Positions 1 through 5,959 are shown, counted from the stretch's first letter. The stretch is 6,548 nucleotides of DNA from Deltaproteobacteria bacterium RBG_16_54_18 (GCA_001797935.1 MGQT01000030.1:1-6548), one strand, 5' to 3'. The notes: generated by a model from the letters alone, not told the origin. A program made the numbers and translations.

Positions 1-345
1 TTTAGACGATTGCTGTTTTTTTTCCGGTTCCGGCTTTTTTGATTCCGGCTTTTTCGGTTCCGGCTTTGGCGTCTCTATCGGGAGAGCGGTTTGCTCAACG
101 GTCGGTGGTGCCGGCACGCCCCCTCCCCCTGTTCCTTCCCCCGACGACCCGAGGGGTATGAGAGTGACCGGATAGTTCGTGGTGCTTCGCGGCAGAAAGG
201 ATTTGAAGTTGATGGCCAGAAAAATGAGCAGGAGAGCGTGAAGGATTAACGAGAGTATAACCGGTCGGGTAAAGCGCCTTTTGGACAATGGCTCCGGGCT
301 GCCGGGGTGATGGGAAGGCCTCTTGTCCCGTTGGTTTTTTTTCAT
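1..345 (-). CDS. TonB/TolA-like energy-transducing protein, N-terminal part (cut by window edge)
   Basis: Only the first 115 codons are present; the C-terminal domain lies beyond the left edge. A basic cytoplasmic stretch (about residues 1-28, rich in Lys and Arg) is followed by one membrane segment (about 28-46). That segment contains Ser32 and His36 in the S-x3-H arrangement typical of TonB and TolA transmembrane helices, with Leu43 at the next conserved spot. A Gly-rich stretch (66-76) and a Pro/Lys/Glu-rich stretch (about 89-110) then form the start of a periplasm-spanning arm. The ATG overlaps the exbD stop as ATGA, so the genes are translationally coupled. The protein should take energy from the ExbB/ExbD-type motor across the periplasm. 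Whether it is TonB (outer-membrane receptors) or TolA (Tol-Pal) cannot be decided without the C-terminus. The general role is well supported; the exact name is not. Confidence 0.82.
   Translation of the reverse strand, partial: MKKNQRDKRPSHHPGSPEPLSKRRFTRPVILSLILHALLLIFLAINFKSFLPRSTTNYPVTLIPLGSSGEGTGGGGVPAPPTVEQTALPIETPKPEPKKPESKKPEPEKKQQSSK
22..72. repeat. 15-bp tandem units encoding Lys-Pro-Glu-rich arm
   Basis: Three consecutive 15-bp units begin TTCCGGCTTT at 28, 43 and 58, with a 6-base partial unit at 22-27. Read on the minus strand they encode repeated Lys-Pro-Glu-(Pro/Ser)-Lys blocks of the TonB/TolA-like periplasmic arm. Units differ by a few bases. This is a coding low-complexity repeat typical of such arms rather than a regulatory element. 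Confidence 0.7.
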
Positions 346-743
346 CGCTTCAATTCTATCCCCAGGCGGGGATTCCGCACGCCGGCCTGCGTTAAGACAT
401 CCAGAACCTGGATCACGGCATCGTAACGGGCATTTCTGTCTCCGTTGACAATGACCGAAGTATCTGGCTTCCCCTGCACCGCGGCGCGCAGTTTTTCTTT
501 CAATATCGTTAAGTCCACCTGCGTATTGTTAAGGAAGACCTCCCCGTTGACATTGATGGTAACGATGATGTCCCTGGTCGATTCCTGTGAGCTTGATGTT
601 TGCGGAAGCTGAACGTCCATACTCGCTTGATAGATAAACGGGGTGGCGATCATGAAGATGATCAAGAGAACCAACACGACGTCCGTAAACGGGGTGATGT
701 TGATCTCGGACATGATCTCTTTTTTTCTGACCGTGCGTTTCAT
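342..743 (-). CDS. ExbD/TolR-family biopolymer transport protein
   Basis: A 133-residue protein with the classic ExbD/TolR plan. It has a short basic N-terminus, then the family signature M-S-E-I-N-I-T-P-F-T-D-V (residues 11-22), whose Asp21 matches the proton-carrying Asp of the motor. One membrane helix (about 21-38) and a periplasmic domain follow, the latter with the usual G-D-x-x-A-R-Y segment (about 101-107). It forms the rotor or core of the proton channel inside the ExbB pentamer. I chose the ATG at 743, 5 nt after the exbB stop, because homologues carry a basic stretch before M-S-E-I-N. The ATG at 713 is possible, and a longer frame opening at 788 would overlap exbB. It sits between exbB and the TonB/TolA-like gene and overlaps the latter by 4 nt. 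The family is certain; ExbD versus TolR is open. Confidence 0.93.
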   Translation of the reverse strand: MKRTVRKKEIMSEINITPFTDVVLVLLIIFMIATPFIYQASMDVQLPQTSSSQESTRDIIVTINVNGEVFLNNTQVDLTILKEKLRAAVQGKPDTSVIVNGDRNARYDAVIQVLDVLTQAGVRNPRLGIELKR

Positions 744-748
744 TGCAA

Positions 749-1372
749 TTATTTTCTTCCGACAAGCTCGATTACTTCCGAGGCACATAACTCCATATCA
801 CTGATAAAGCGCCCCGTCCTCTTGGTAAAATAGTTATAGGCAATGACGGCGGGGATGGCTACGGCAAGGCCGGTAGCCGTGCAAATGAGTGCCTCAGCAA
901 CGCCCGCAATGACAACAGTCATGCCGCCCGTTCCGGTCGTCGCGATGTCATGAAAGGCCCGTATGATTCCCAGAACCGTTCCGAAAAGTCCTATGTATAC
1001 GGCCGTGTTTCCGATAGTCCCCACGACGCCGGTAAATCGTTCTAGTTTGGCGACTTGCATGGTGATCATCCGTTCCATTGCATTGGAGATTTCATGCTCC
1101 GGACGGCCGCTTCGCTCAAGCCCGCTATACACGACATCGGCAAACGGGGCAAAGGTCTCTGCGCATATTGCCATGGCTCTGTCCGGGCTCCCGGCCTTAA
1201 CAGACCGTTTGATGCGCGCCATAAATTCTTCCCTGTCGACCTTTGCTGATTTTCCGTAATAGATCAGCCGCTCGATAACAATGGTGATCGACAAGATAGA
1301 GCAGAACAGTAGGACATACATCGTGAAACCGCCGATTTGAAGGATCTCTACTGCCGTCTTCCCTTCAAACAT
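749..1372 (-). CDS. ExbB/TolQ/MotA-family proton channel protein
   Basis: A 207-residue inner-membrane protein with three predicted membrane segments (about 13-35, 116-140 and 156-180) and a cytoplasmic region between the first two, the ExbB/TolQ topology. The signature stretches are present: G-L-F-G-T-V-L-G-I-I (about 128-137) and an E-A-L-x-x-T-A-x-G-L stretch followed by A-I-P-A-V-I-A-Y-N (about 160-180). Thr132 and Thr165 sit where the channel-lining threonines of this family lie. It assembles with the downstream ExbD-like protein into a proton-driven motor for the TonB/TolA-like protein. A strong ribosome site, AAGGAGG, lies 8 nt before the ATG. It is the first gene of a three-gene operon, 198 nt downstream of truA. 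The length fits ExbB/TolQ proteins of non-enteric bacteria. ExbB versus TolQ cannot be resolved here. Confidence 0.93.
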   Translation of the reverse strand: MFEGKTAVEILQIGGFTMYVLLFCSILSITIVIERLIYYGKSAKVDREEFMARIKRSVKAGSPDRAMAICAETFAPFADVVYSGLERSGRPEHEISNAMERMITMQVAKLERFTGVVGTIGNTAVYIGLFGTVLGIIRAFHDIATTGTGGMTVVIAGVAEALICTATGLAVAIPAVIAYNYFTKRTGRFISDMELCASEVIELVGRK

Positions 1373-1414
1373 CGAATATTCCTCCTTAGCATAGACCGAA
1401 AATTTTCCTTATAT

Positions 1415-1443
1415 ATCATCGCCTTTTTCGCCGTTTTTGGCAA
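1415..1443 (-). promoter_or_regulatory. Candidate sigma-70 promoter for the exbB operon
   Basis: On the minus strand TTGCCA (1443-1438, five of six matches to the -35 consensus) is followed after 17 nt by GATGAT (1420-1415, four of six). An AT-rich run (ATATAAGG) follows, then the exbB ribosome site. This would start transcription about 35 nt before exbB. A promoter is expected here because of the 198-nt gap after truA, but the -10 is weak and the precise box is uncertain. Confidence 0.42.
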
Positions 1444-1570
1444 GAAAAACATCGCCGTGAGCTGCAATACTATTTGTTTTCACGGATGTTCGCTACCGAT
1501 CAAGAAAAATGAGAACAAACATTCGTTTTACCTGCCCGATTACCTGTCCCACGCAGACCCGTCCTGTTAC

Positions 1571-2308
1571 TTAATAGGTAACCGCGACGAGGAACAAACC
1601 ATGCGCAGGAGCAGTCATCCCTGCCCGGCGCCGGTCGCGCGCCTGAAAGATCTCCAAAAATTCCTCGGAAGAAGTCTTTCTTTGTCCGACGCCCACGAGG
1701 GTCCCCACGATGCTGCGCACCATCTCCCGCAGAAAGGCATTGGCCTCGATAGTCATCGTCAATAAATTTCCCGCACGACGTTCGATCTCCAGACGGAAGA
1801 CCTCCCTGATGGAATGGCGGCTCTCATCCCCGGAGGCCCGGAAGGAGGAGAAGTCATGACTGCCGACCAACGCCGCCGCGCACCCCCGCATGGCGGCAAC
1901 ATCAAGCTCTCGGTGTATAAACCACGCATAGCTCCGCCCAATAGCAGAGGGATAGGGCTGGTTGAGGATACGATACTCATAGACCTTGCTGCGGGCGCTG
2001 AAGCGGGCGTGGAATTCTTCACCTACCTCCTCCGCTGTCGTGATCACGATGTCGGGGGCGAGAAGGCCGTTTAACCCCCGCTGCAGGGCCTCTATGGAAA
2101 TCGTGTTTTCCGTTTTAAAATTGGCCACCTGGCCCAGGGCGTGGACCCCGGCGTCTGTCCTGCCGGCACCGATCAAATTGACGTCTGCCTGCGTGATCTG
2201 GGCAATCTTTTCCCGCATCACCCCCTGGATGGTACGAAGCCCCGGCTGGATCTGCCAGCCGTGATATGCGCTTCCATCGTACTCGATGGTCAGCTTGATG
2301 TTCCTCAT
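1571..2308 (-). CDS. truA: tRNA pseudouridine synthase A
   Basis: A 245-residue enzyme that isomerises uridine to pseudouridine at positions 38-40 of the tRNA anticodon arm. It opens with the TruA N-terminal strand (I-E-Y-D-G-S-A-Y-H-G-W-Q, residues 8-19) and has the catalytic motif G-R-T-D-A-G-V-H with Asp52. Tyr110 is at the spacing of the active-site Tyr (E. coli Asp60 and Tyr118, the same offset of 8). It ends with the A-G-x-T-A-P-x-x-G-L-F-L motif (about 229-240). The length is that of the shorter TruA group. The ATG at 2308 overlaps the stop of the DUF362 gene as ATGA. The frame stays open upstream to an ATG at 2392, but that stretch is antisense-free shadow of the ferredoxin-coding end and lacks family similarity. 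It is the last gene of the fabF-like operon. No clear intrinsic terminator is visible after it. Confidence 0.96.
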   Translation of the reverse strand: MRNIKLTIEYDGSAYHGWQIQPGLRTIQGVMREKIAQITQADVNLIGAGRTDAGVHALGQVANFKTENTISIEALQRGLNGLLAPDIVITTAEEVGEEFHARFSARSKVYEYRILNQPYPSAIGRSYAWFIHRELDVAAMRGCAAALVGSHDFSSFRASGDESRHSIREVFRLEIERRAGNLLTMTIEANAFLREMVRSIVGTLVGVGQRKTSSEEFLEIFQARDRRRAGMTAPAHGLFLVAVTY

Positions 2309-3432
2309 GAAGAAAACCTGGCAATCCACCCCGCCCGAAGGCGCACTGCCCCCTCCGGGCACACCTCCTGACAACAGTAGCAACGGATGCAAGAACGGTA
2401 ATCAATCCCTATTTTTTTGTCGGCGACGGCGATGGCCTGCGGGGGGCAAACCTCGGCGCAGGCCATGCAGACCTTGCACAGATCTCCCTTGATAACGGGT
2501 TTGGGGACAAAGACATGTTTCAAGGACTTTTTGACAAAACCGGGGAGGTTCCATTGCGCATCAAAACGCGTCGGCAGACGGAAGGGAGCAATTTCTCCAT
2601 TCTTTATCCTGTGGCCCACAACTTTTATTTGCTTCGGGTCTGCTCCGGCAAAACCCCGCTGTTGCGCGGCCTGGATGGTGGGTACCTTGTCCATGGGCGC
2701 ACCGATGATCCGGCAGATGGCGATATCAAGGGCGTAGGGGTTTCCGCTCGCGACGAGCAGACCCAAATGACGGGGATCACCGCTCCCTGGCCCCTCCCCC
2801 TCCATCCCCATGATCCCGTCTGCTATGGTCAGCGCCGGGTTAACGAGCCGGCAGAGCTCCACCAGCATGCCGGCGAAAGAGGCATGATCAACGCCCGCCC
2901 GCAAGTGCCATTGCGCCTTGCGCATCCCCGGGACACAACCAAAGATATTCTTTACCCCCAGGGTGAGAAGCATCATGCTGTGCGTCTTGACCTTGGGGAG
3001 GTTGATAACCACATCGGCATCTAGGACGGCCTTCGCCAGTTCAAACCGACGGAAGGTGTAGTCCTTTCCCGTGGTGACCCGGACTACCTCTTTAAACTCC
3101 ACCAGGGGGCAGTCGCATTCCTGAGCCACCGCGGCGATGCCTGCCTGGGCGGCGACGCGACGGAGACCCCCCACGGCCGGGCTATCTCCGATGGCGGGGA
3201 TCCCCCCTGTCTCTCTGACGAGGTGGACAACGGCCTTAACCACGGCAGGGTTAGTCGTTACGCATCGGTCGGGACGTTTGGCAATAAGGAGGTTTGGCTT
3301 GATGAGGACCCTATCCCCCTTGTGTACAAAGGCCTTCATCCCCCCGAGGGGTTGAAGGGCATCCATCACCCCCTTGATGACGTGTGAATAGACATAATCA
3401 GGGCAGGGGGCAACGGCAACCTGTTCCTGCAT
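2305..3432 (-). CDS. DUF362 protein with C-terminal double [4Fe-4S] ferredoxin module
   Basis: A 375-residue soluble protein with no signal peptide or membrane helix. Residues 1 to about 300 match the DUF362 pattern: I-K-P-N-L-L (44-49), T-T-N-P-A-V-V-K-A-V (59-68), I-G-D-S-P (81-85), N-L-P-K-V-K-T-H (144-151) and G-V-K-N-I-F-G (159-165). The C-terminus has two cluster-binding motifs, Cys319/322/325/329-Pro and Cys348/351/354/358-Pro, as in bacterial 2[4Fe-4S] ferredoxins, plus an extra Cys353. It probably moves electrons or uses clusters in an unknown reaction; the family has no settled function that I can assign here. I chose the ATG at 3432, 4 nt after the marC stop. A GTG at 3444 would overlap marC. 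It overlaps truA by 4 nt. The domain call is firm; the role is unknown. Confidence 0.9.
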   Translation of the reverse strand: MQEQVAVAPCPDYVYSHVIKGVMDALQPLGGMKAFVHKGDRVLIKPNLLIAKRPDRCVTTNPAVVKAVVHLVRETGGIPAIGDSPAVGGLRRVAAQAGIAAVAQECDCPLVEFKEVVRVTTGKDYTFRRFELAKAVLDADVVINLPKVKTHSMMLLTLGVKNIFGCVPGMRKAQWHLRAGVDHASFAGMLVELCRLVNPALTIADGIMGMEGEGPGSGDPRHLGLLVASGNPYALDIAICRIIGAPMDKVPTIQAAQQRGFAGADPKQIKVVGHRIKNGEIAPFRLPTRFDAQWNLPGFVKKSLKHVFVPKPVIKGDLCKVCMACAEVCPPQAIAVADKKIGIDYRSCIRCYCCQEVCPEGAVRLRAGWIARFSS

Positions 3433-3436
3433 GGGC

Positions 3437-4033
3437 CTACCCACCCCCCTGGATGATGTCGATGATTCCCCTCCTGATCATCATCACTGCGATTGCCGCA
3501 AGCAGGAGACTGACCACCTTGGCCAACCCCTTGGCCCCCCCCTCACCCAAGAGGCGGAGGAGGAGGTCGGCGCGGGCAAAGACCCACCAGGCGACAAGGA
3601 GATTGACGATCAAAGAGAAGATGGTAGGGACATACCCGTAGGCATCTACCGAGATAAGAATGGTGGTGAGAACGGCCGGACCGACGATCAGGGGAACCCC
3701 CAACGGTACGATACCCACGGTCTCCCCGTCTATTACGCGTTTCCTTTCCGGGAACAGGAGGTCGTGGACGGCAATAACCAACAGGATAATTCCGCCTGCC
3801 ACCTTAAAGTCGGGGATGGTGACCCCAATGATCGTAAAGATGAGCTTCCCCACCGCGAGAAATCCCAGACTGACCAGGAAACCCGTCAAGATTGAGTGTT
3901 GCACCACCCGCCTTCTCTCCCCCCTCTTCATCCCCTCGGTAAAGGAGATAAAGATCGGGAGGACACCAATGGCATCCATGGCGATGAAGATGGGGATGAT
4001 GGCCAGCAGCGTGGCCTTAAGGTCCCACAACAT
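3437..4033 (-). CDS. MarC-family integral membrane protein
   Basis: A 198-residue, strongly hydrophobic protein with about six membrane segments (roughly 7-29, 44-66, 72-95, 108-129, 135-156 and 168-190), the topology and length of the MarC (UPF0056) family. Family-like stretches include D-A-I-G-V-L-P-I-F (20-28), V-P-L-G-V-P-L-I-V-G-P (109-119) with the G-P-x-x-x-T-T pattern, and an acidic-basic loop with L-F-P-E-R-K (93-98). It lies in the inner membrane. The family is named after the E. coli mar locus, but a role in drug resistance is not established, and substrate and mechanism are unknown. The ATG at 4033 follows the ketosynthase stop by only 2 nt, and its stop precedes the DUF362 ATG by 4 nt. 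It is therefore embedded in the operon and probably translated by coupling, as no strong ribosome site is visible. Confidence 0.88.
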   Translation of the reverse strand: MLWDLKATLLAIIPIFIAMDAIGVLPIFISFTEGMKRGERRRVVQHSILTGFLVSLGFLAVGKLIFTIIGVTIPDFKVAGGIILLVIAVHDLLFPERKRVIDGETVGIVPLGVPLIVGPAVLTTILISVDAYGYVPTIFSLIVNLLVAWWVFARADLLLRLLGEGGAKGLAKVVSLLLAAIAVMMIRRGIIDIIQGGG

Positions 4034-4035
4034 AG

Positions 4036-5328
4036 TTATGATGTAAAGGCCTTAAAAACGAGAACGCAGTTGACGCCTCCGAACCCAGCGGAGATGGAGA
4101 GCGCGGTCTTCACGTCTTTTTTACGGGGACCGTCGGGGACGTAATCCAGATCACACTCGGGGTCCGGAAACTCATAGTTGGCGGTTTGGTGAATACGCCC
4201 GTGCTTAATGGTAAGTACCGTGGCAATCGCCTCCGCTCCACCTGCGGCCCCGATGAGGTGCCCGGTCATTGACTTGGTGGAACTGATGGGTACCTGGTAG
4301 GCGTAATCGCCAAAGACCTTTTTGATGGCCATGGTCTCGACGGCATCGTTCAACTTGGTGGACGTCCCATGGGGATTGATGTAATCGATTTCTTGGGGGG
4401 AAACCTCCGCGTTCGCCAGGGCGAGTTCGATGGCCTTGCTCAACGATCCGGCGGAGGGATCCGGTTCGGCGACATGAAAGGCATCTGCAGTCATGCCATA
4501 CCCGACGAGCTCCGCGTAGATAGGTGCCCCTCGTTTGAGGGCATGGTTGAGCTCTTCTATAATGATAATCCCCGCCCCTTCCCCCATGACGAAACCGTCC
4601 CGGTGCAGGTCAAAGGGACGGCAGGCCTTATGAGGCTCGTCATTACGTGTGGACATGGCCCGCAGGGCGATAAATCCCCCAAAAGACAGCGGGGTAATGC
4701 AGGCATCGGCACCACCAGTGAGGACCATCTCCTCGGGACCATCCTGTATCCTGGTAAAGCTTGTAGCAATAGCGTGGCTGGCCGAGGCGCAGGCCGAGGA
4801 GATTACATATGTTGTCCCATGTATGCCGAAGCGCTCGGTGACATTGGAGGCCACCGAACTGCTATAGACATTGGGAAGGGCAAAGGGGTTAATCCTCCGC
4901 GGGCCCCTGTGCTTTAATAAATTATCGTACGAACCCTCCACGATCTCCATATTCTCCGCTGCCACGCCCAGGATCGCGCCGATCTTGAGAGAATCAGAGT
5001 TGCCAACGGCATATCTCCCCTCCACCTCCTCCCGGAGCTGGAGTGTAATCTCCGCATCCTCCAGGGCGTACTTGGCCCCCACAAGGGCGAATTGGGAGGC
5101 TCGGCCCAGGTGACGGTCTGCCTTATGAACAGGAAGGTAATCATGCAGGGAAAAATTCTTAATTTGCGCGCCGATCCGCGTCTTGAACTGTTCCATATCA
5201 AAATTAGAAAAGACCACCGGCCCTATCCCGATTTTACCTTCCATGAGGGCCCGCCAGTATGATTCCTTCCCGATCCCAATGGGGGTAACCGGCCCTATCC
5301 CCGTAACGACGACTCTTTTCTTCTGCAT
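4036..5328 (-). CDS. Beta-ketoacyl-ACP synthase II-type (KAS II, FabF-like)
   Basis: A 430-residue thiolase-fold condensing enzyme that extends acyl chains by decarboxylative condensation with malonyl-ACP. The Cys-His-His triad is complete: Cys180 in S-S-A-C-A-S-A, His320 in P-H-G-T-S-T, and His357 with Lys352 in T-K-S-M-T-G-H. All are exactly 17 residues later than in E. coli FabF (163, 303, 340, with Lys335). The Gly-rich C-terminal motif S-A-G-F-G-G-V-N is at 413-420. Against my memory of E. coli FabF, much of the extra length falls in about residues 94-116, between the early helices and the K-I-G-A-I strand. The ATG at 5328 has AAGGAAG 7 nt upstream. It heads the marC-DUF362-truA operon, and no acyl carrier protein or other fab gene is in view, so primary fatty-acid synthesis versus a specialised acyl pathway cannot be settled. 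Confidence 0.92.
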   Translation of the reverse strand: MQKKRVVVTGIGPVTPIGIGKESYWRALMEGKIGIGPVVFSNFDMEQFKTRIGAQIKNFSLHDYLPVHKADRHLGRASQFALVGAKYALEDAEITLQLREEVEGRYAVGNSDSLKIGAILGVAAENMEIVEGSYDNLLKHRGPRRINPFALPNVYSSSVASNVTERFGIHGTTYVISSACASASHAIATSFTRIQDGPEEMVLTGGADACITPLSFGGFIALRAMSTRNDEPHKACRPFDLHRDGFVMGEGAGIIIIEELNHALKRGAPIYAELVGYGMTADAFHVAEPDPSAGSLSKAIELALANAEVSPQEIDYINPHGTSTKLNDAVETMAIKKVFGDYAYQVPISSTKSMTGHLIGAAGGAEAIATVLTIKHGRIHQTANYEFPDPECDLDYVPDGPRKKDVKTALSISAGFGGVNCVLVFKAFTS

Positions 5329-5330
5329 GA

Positions 5331-5364
5331 AGGGACTTCCTTTTTTGAAAAAATAGATGTCCCT
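5331..5364. promoter_or_regulatory. Inverted repeat in the ketosynthase leader (hairpin or operator)
   Basis: AGGGAC (5331-5336) is the perfect reverse complement of GTCCCT (5359-5364), and within it T5342-T5346 mirrors A5349-A5353. The Shine-Dalgarno region of the ketosynthase gene (GGAAG on the minus strand, 5340-5336) lies inside the structure. If transcribed, it could hide the ribosome site. If transcription starts near 5358 the outer arm would not be in the RNA, and the repeat could instead be a protein-binding site. The inner A/T part may simply reflect AT-rich spacer. Confidence 0.35.
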
Positions 5365-5393
5365 ACCATAAAGGTATGGAGAAAAAAATTCAA
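5365..5393 (-). promoter_or_regulatory. Candidate sigma-70 promoter for the ketosynthase operon
   Basis: On the minus strand TTGAAT (5393-5388) and TATGGT (5370-5365) are separated by exactly 17 nt, each with four of six consensus matches. Transcription would begin about 30 nt before the ATG at 5328. A 5-bp inverted repeat, CCATA (5366-5370) and TATGG (5375-5379), covers the -10 and may be an operator. Confidence 0.5.
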
Positions 5394-5412
5394 GAAAAAA
5401 CTAATCTAAAAC

Positions 5413-5443
5413 TTGACTCCTATGGGCGACTGTGATTTCTAAT
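5413..5443 (+). promoter_or_regulatory. Candidate promoter for the HD-domain gene
   Basis: TTGACT (5413-5418) and TCTAAT (5438-5443) each match the sigma-70 boxes at five of six positions, but the 19-nt spacer is longer than ideal. The start point near 5450 would exclude the GTG at 5432 as the translation start. An alternative with a longer leader is TTGAAA (5345-5350), 16 nt, CATAAA (5367-5372). Confidence 0.38.
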
Positions 5444-5462
5444 GAATGGGGAGAAATGACGC

Positions 5463-5469
5463 GGGGAGG
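5463..5469 (+). promoter_or_regulatory. Ribosome binding site deciding the HD-gene start
   Basis: GGGGAGG ends 4 nt before the ATG at 5474 and only 1 nt before the ATG at 5471, favouring the later start. The upstream GTG (5432) has no comparable site, and the ATG at 5456 has GGGGAG only 2 nt away. Confidence 0.55.
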
Positions 5470-5473
5470 CATG

Positions 5474-5959
5474 ATGATCACCCGGGCAAAAGCCATTAAC
5501 CTGTTGCAGGTATATTGTACGGAGGAGGTCCTCATCAAGCACCCCCTGGCCACCGAGGCGGTGATACAGGCCCTGGCAAGACGCCTAGGCCATGACCCCG
5601 AGCAATGGGGGATTGCCGGCCTCCTCCATGACCTCGATTATAATGCGGCCAAGGGAGACCCTACCCGGCATACCCTGGTAACCGAGGAGATCCTCCGCAC
5701 GCGGGAGGTCGATGAGGAGATCATCGATGCCATAAAAGCTCATAATGCCGAGGTCTTACGGCGAGTCCGGGAAAAGCCCTTCCATCTTGCCGTTACCTCT
5801 GCGGAGTCTATTATCGGTTTAATCGTGGCCACGGCCCTCGTCTATCCCGACAAAAAAATAAGTAGTATCAAGCCTCCTTCCGTTCTCAAAAGAATGAAGG
5901 AAAAAGGTTTTGCGCGGGGGGTAAATAGAGAGGGTATTTATGGACAGCTTGATTTATAA
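5474..5959 (+). CDS. HD-domain protein (putative metal-dependent phosphohydrolase)
   Basis: A 161-residue soluble, mainly helical protein with an HD-superfamily pattern: His23 in I-K-H-P-L, the His52-Asp53 doublet in L-L-H-D-L-D-Y, His66 in T-R-H-T-L-V-T, and His90 in I-K-A-H-N. It then has G-L-I-V-A-T-A-L-V-Y-P (115-125) and F-A-R-G-V-N-R-E (146-153), a tail known from small stand-alone HD proteins of anaerobic bacteria. Such proteins are expected to hydrolyse phosphate esters or nucleotides, but the substrate of this subgroup is unknown. Where relatives usually have Ala-Asp near residue 110, this one reads Ala-Glu. The C-terminus ends soon after the N-R-E motif, which seems short. The start at 5474 is chosen for its ribosome site and because homologues begin just before this helix; 5471, 5456 and GTG 5432 are in frame. 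It is divergent from the ketosynthase operon. Confidence 0.82.
   Translation: MITRAKAINLLQVYCTEEVLIKHPLATEAVIQALARRLGHDPEQWGIAGLLHDLDYNAAKGDPTRHTLVTEEILRTREVDEEIIDAIKAHNAEVLRRVREKPFHLAVTSAESIIGLIVATALVYPDKKISSIKPPSVLKRMKEKGFARGVNREGIYGQLDL

Noticed and set aside
1396..1422. Possible Fur box upstream of exbB
   Set aside because: Iron control of ExbB/TonB operons made it worth testing, but aligned to the 19-bp Fur consensus only about seven positions match, which is chance level in AT-rich DNA.
1374..1570. Intrinsic terminator after truA
   Set aside because: No stable GC-rich stem followed by a T run could be found on the minus strand in this gap, only short A/T-rich repeats.
1337..1765. 142-codon plus-strand open frame spanning the truA-exbB gap
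   Set aside because: Its ends are antisense to exbB and truA, it has no family similarity or ribosome site, and the intergenic part reads as low-complexity AT-rich residues.
2309..2392. Upstream in-frame extension of truA to an ATG at 2392
   Set aside because: It would add 28 Gly/Pro-rich residues before the conserved TruA N-terminus and overlap the ferredoxin-coding end by over 80 nt. The ATGA overlap start at 2308 fits the family.
3433..3444. GTG start of the DUF362 protein at 3444
   Set aside because: It overlaps the end of marC and adds only four residues. The ATG at 3432, 4 nt after the marC stop, is simpler, though the GTG cannot be excluded.
3437..4033. Reading the MarC-family gene as an antibiotic-resistance gene
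   Set aside because: The name is historical, the role in multiple resistance is not established, and nothing in the context suggests resistance.
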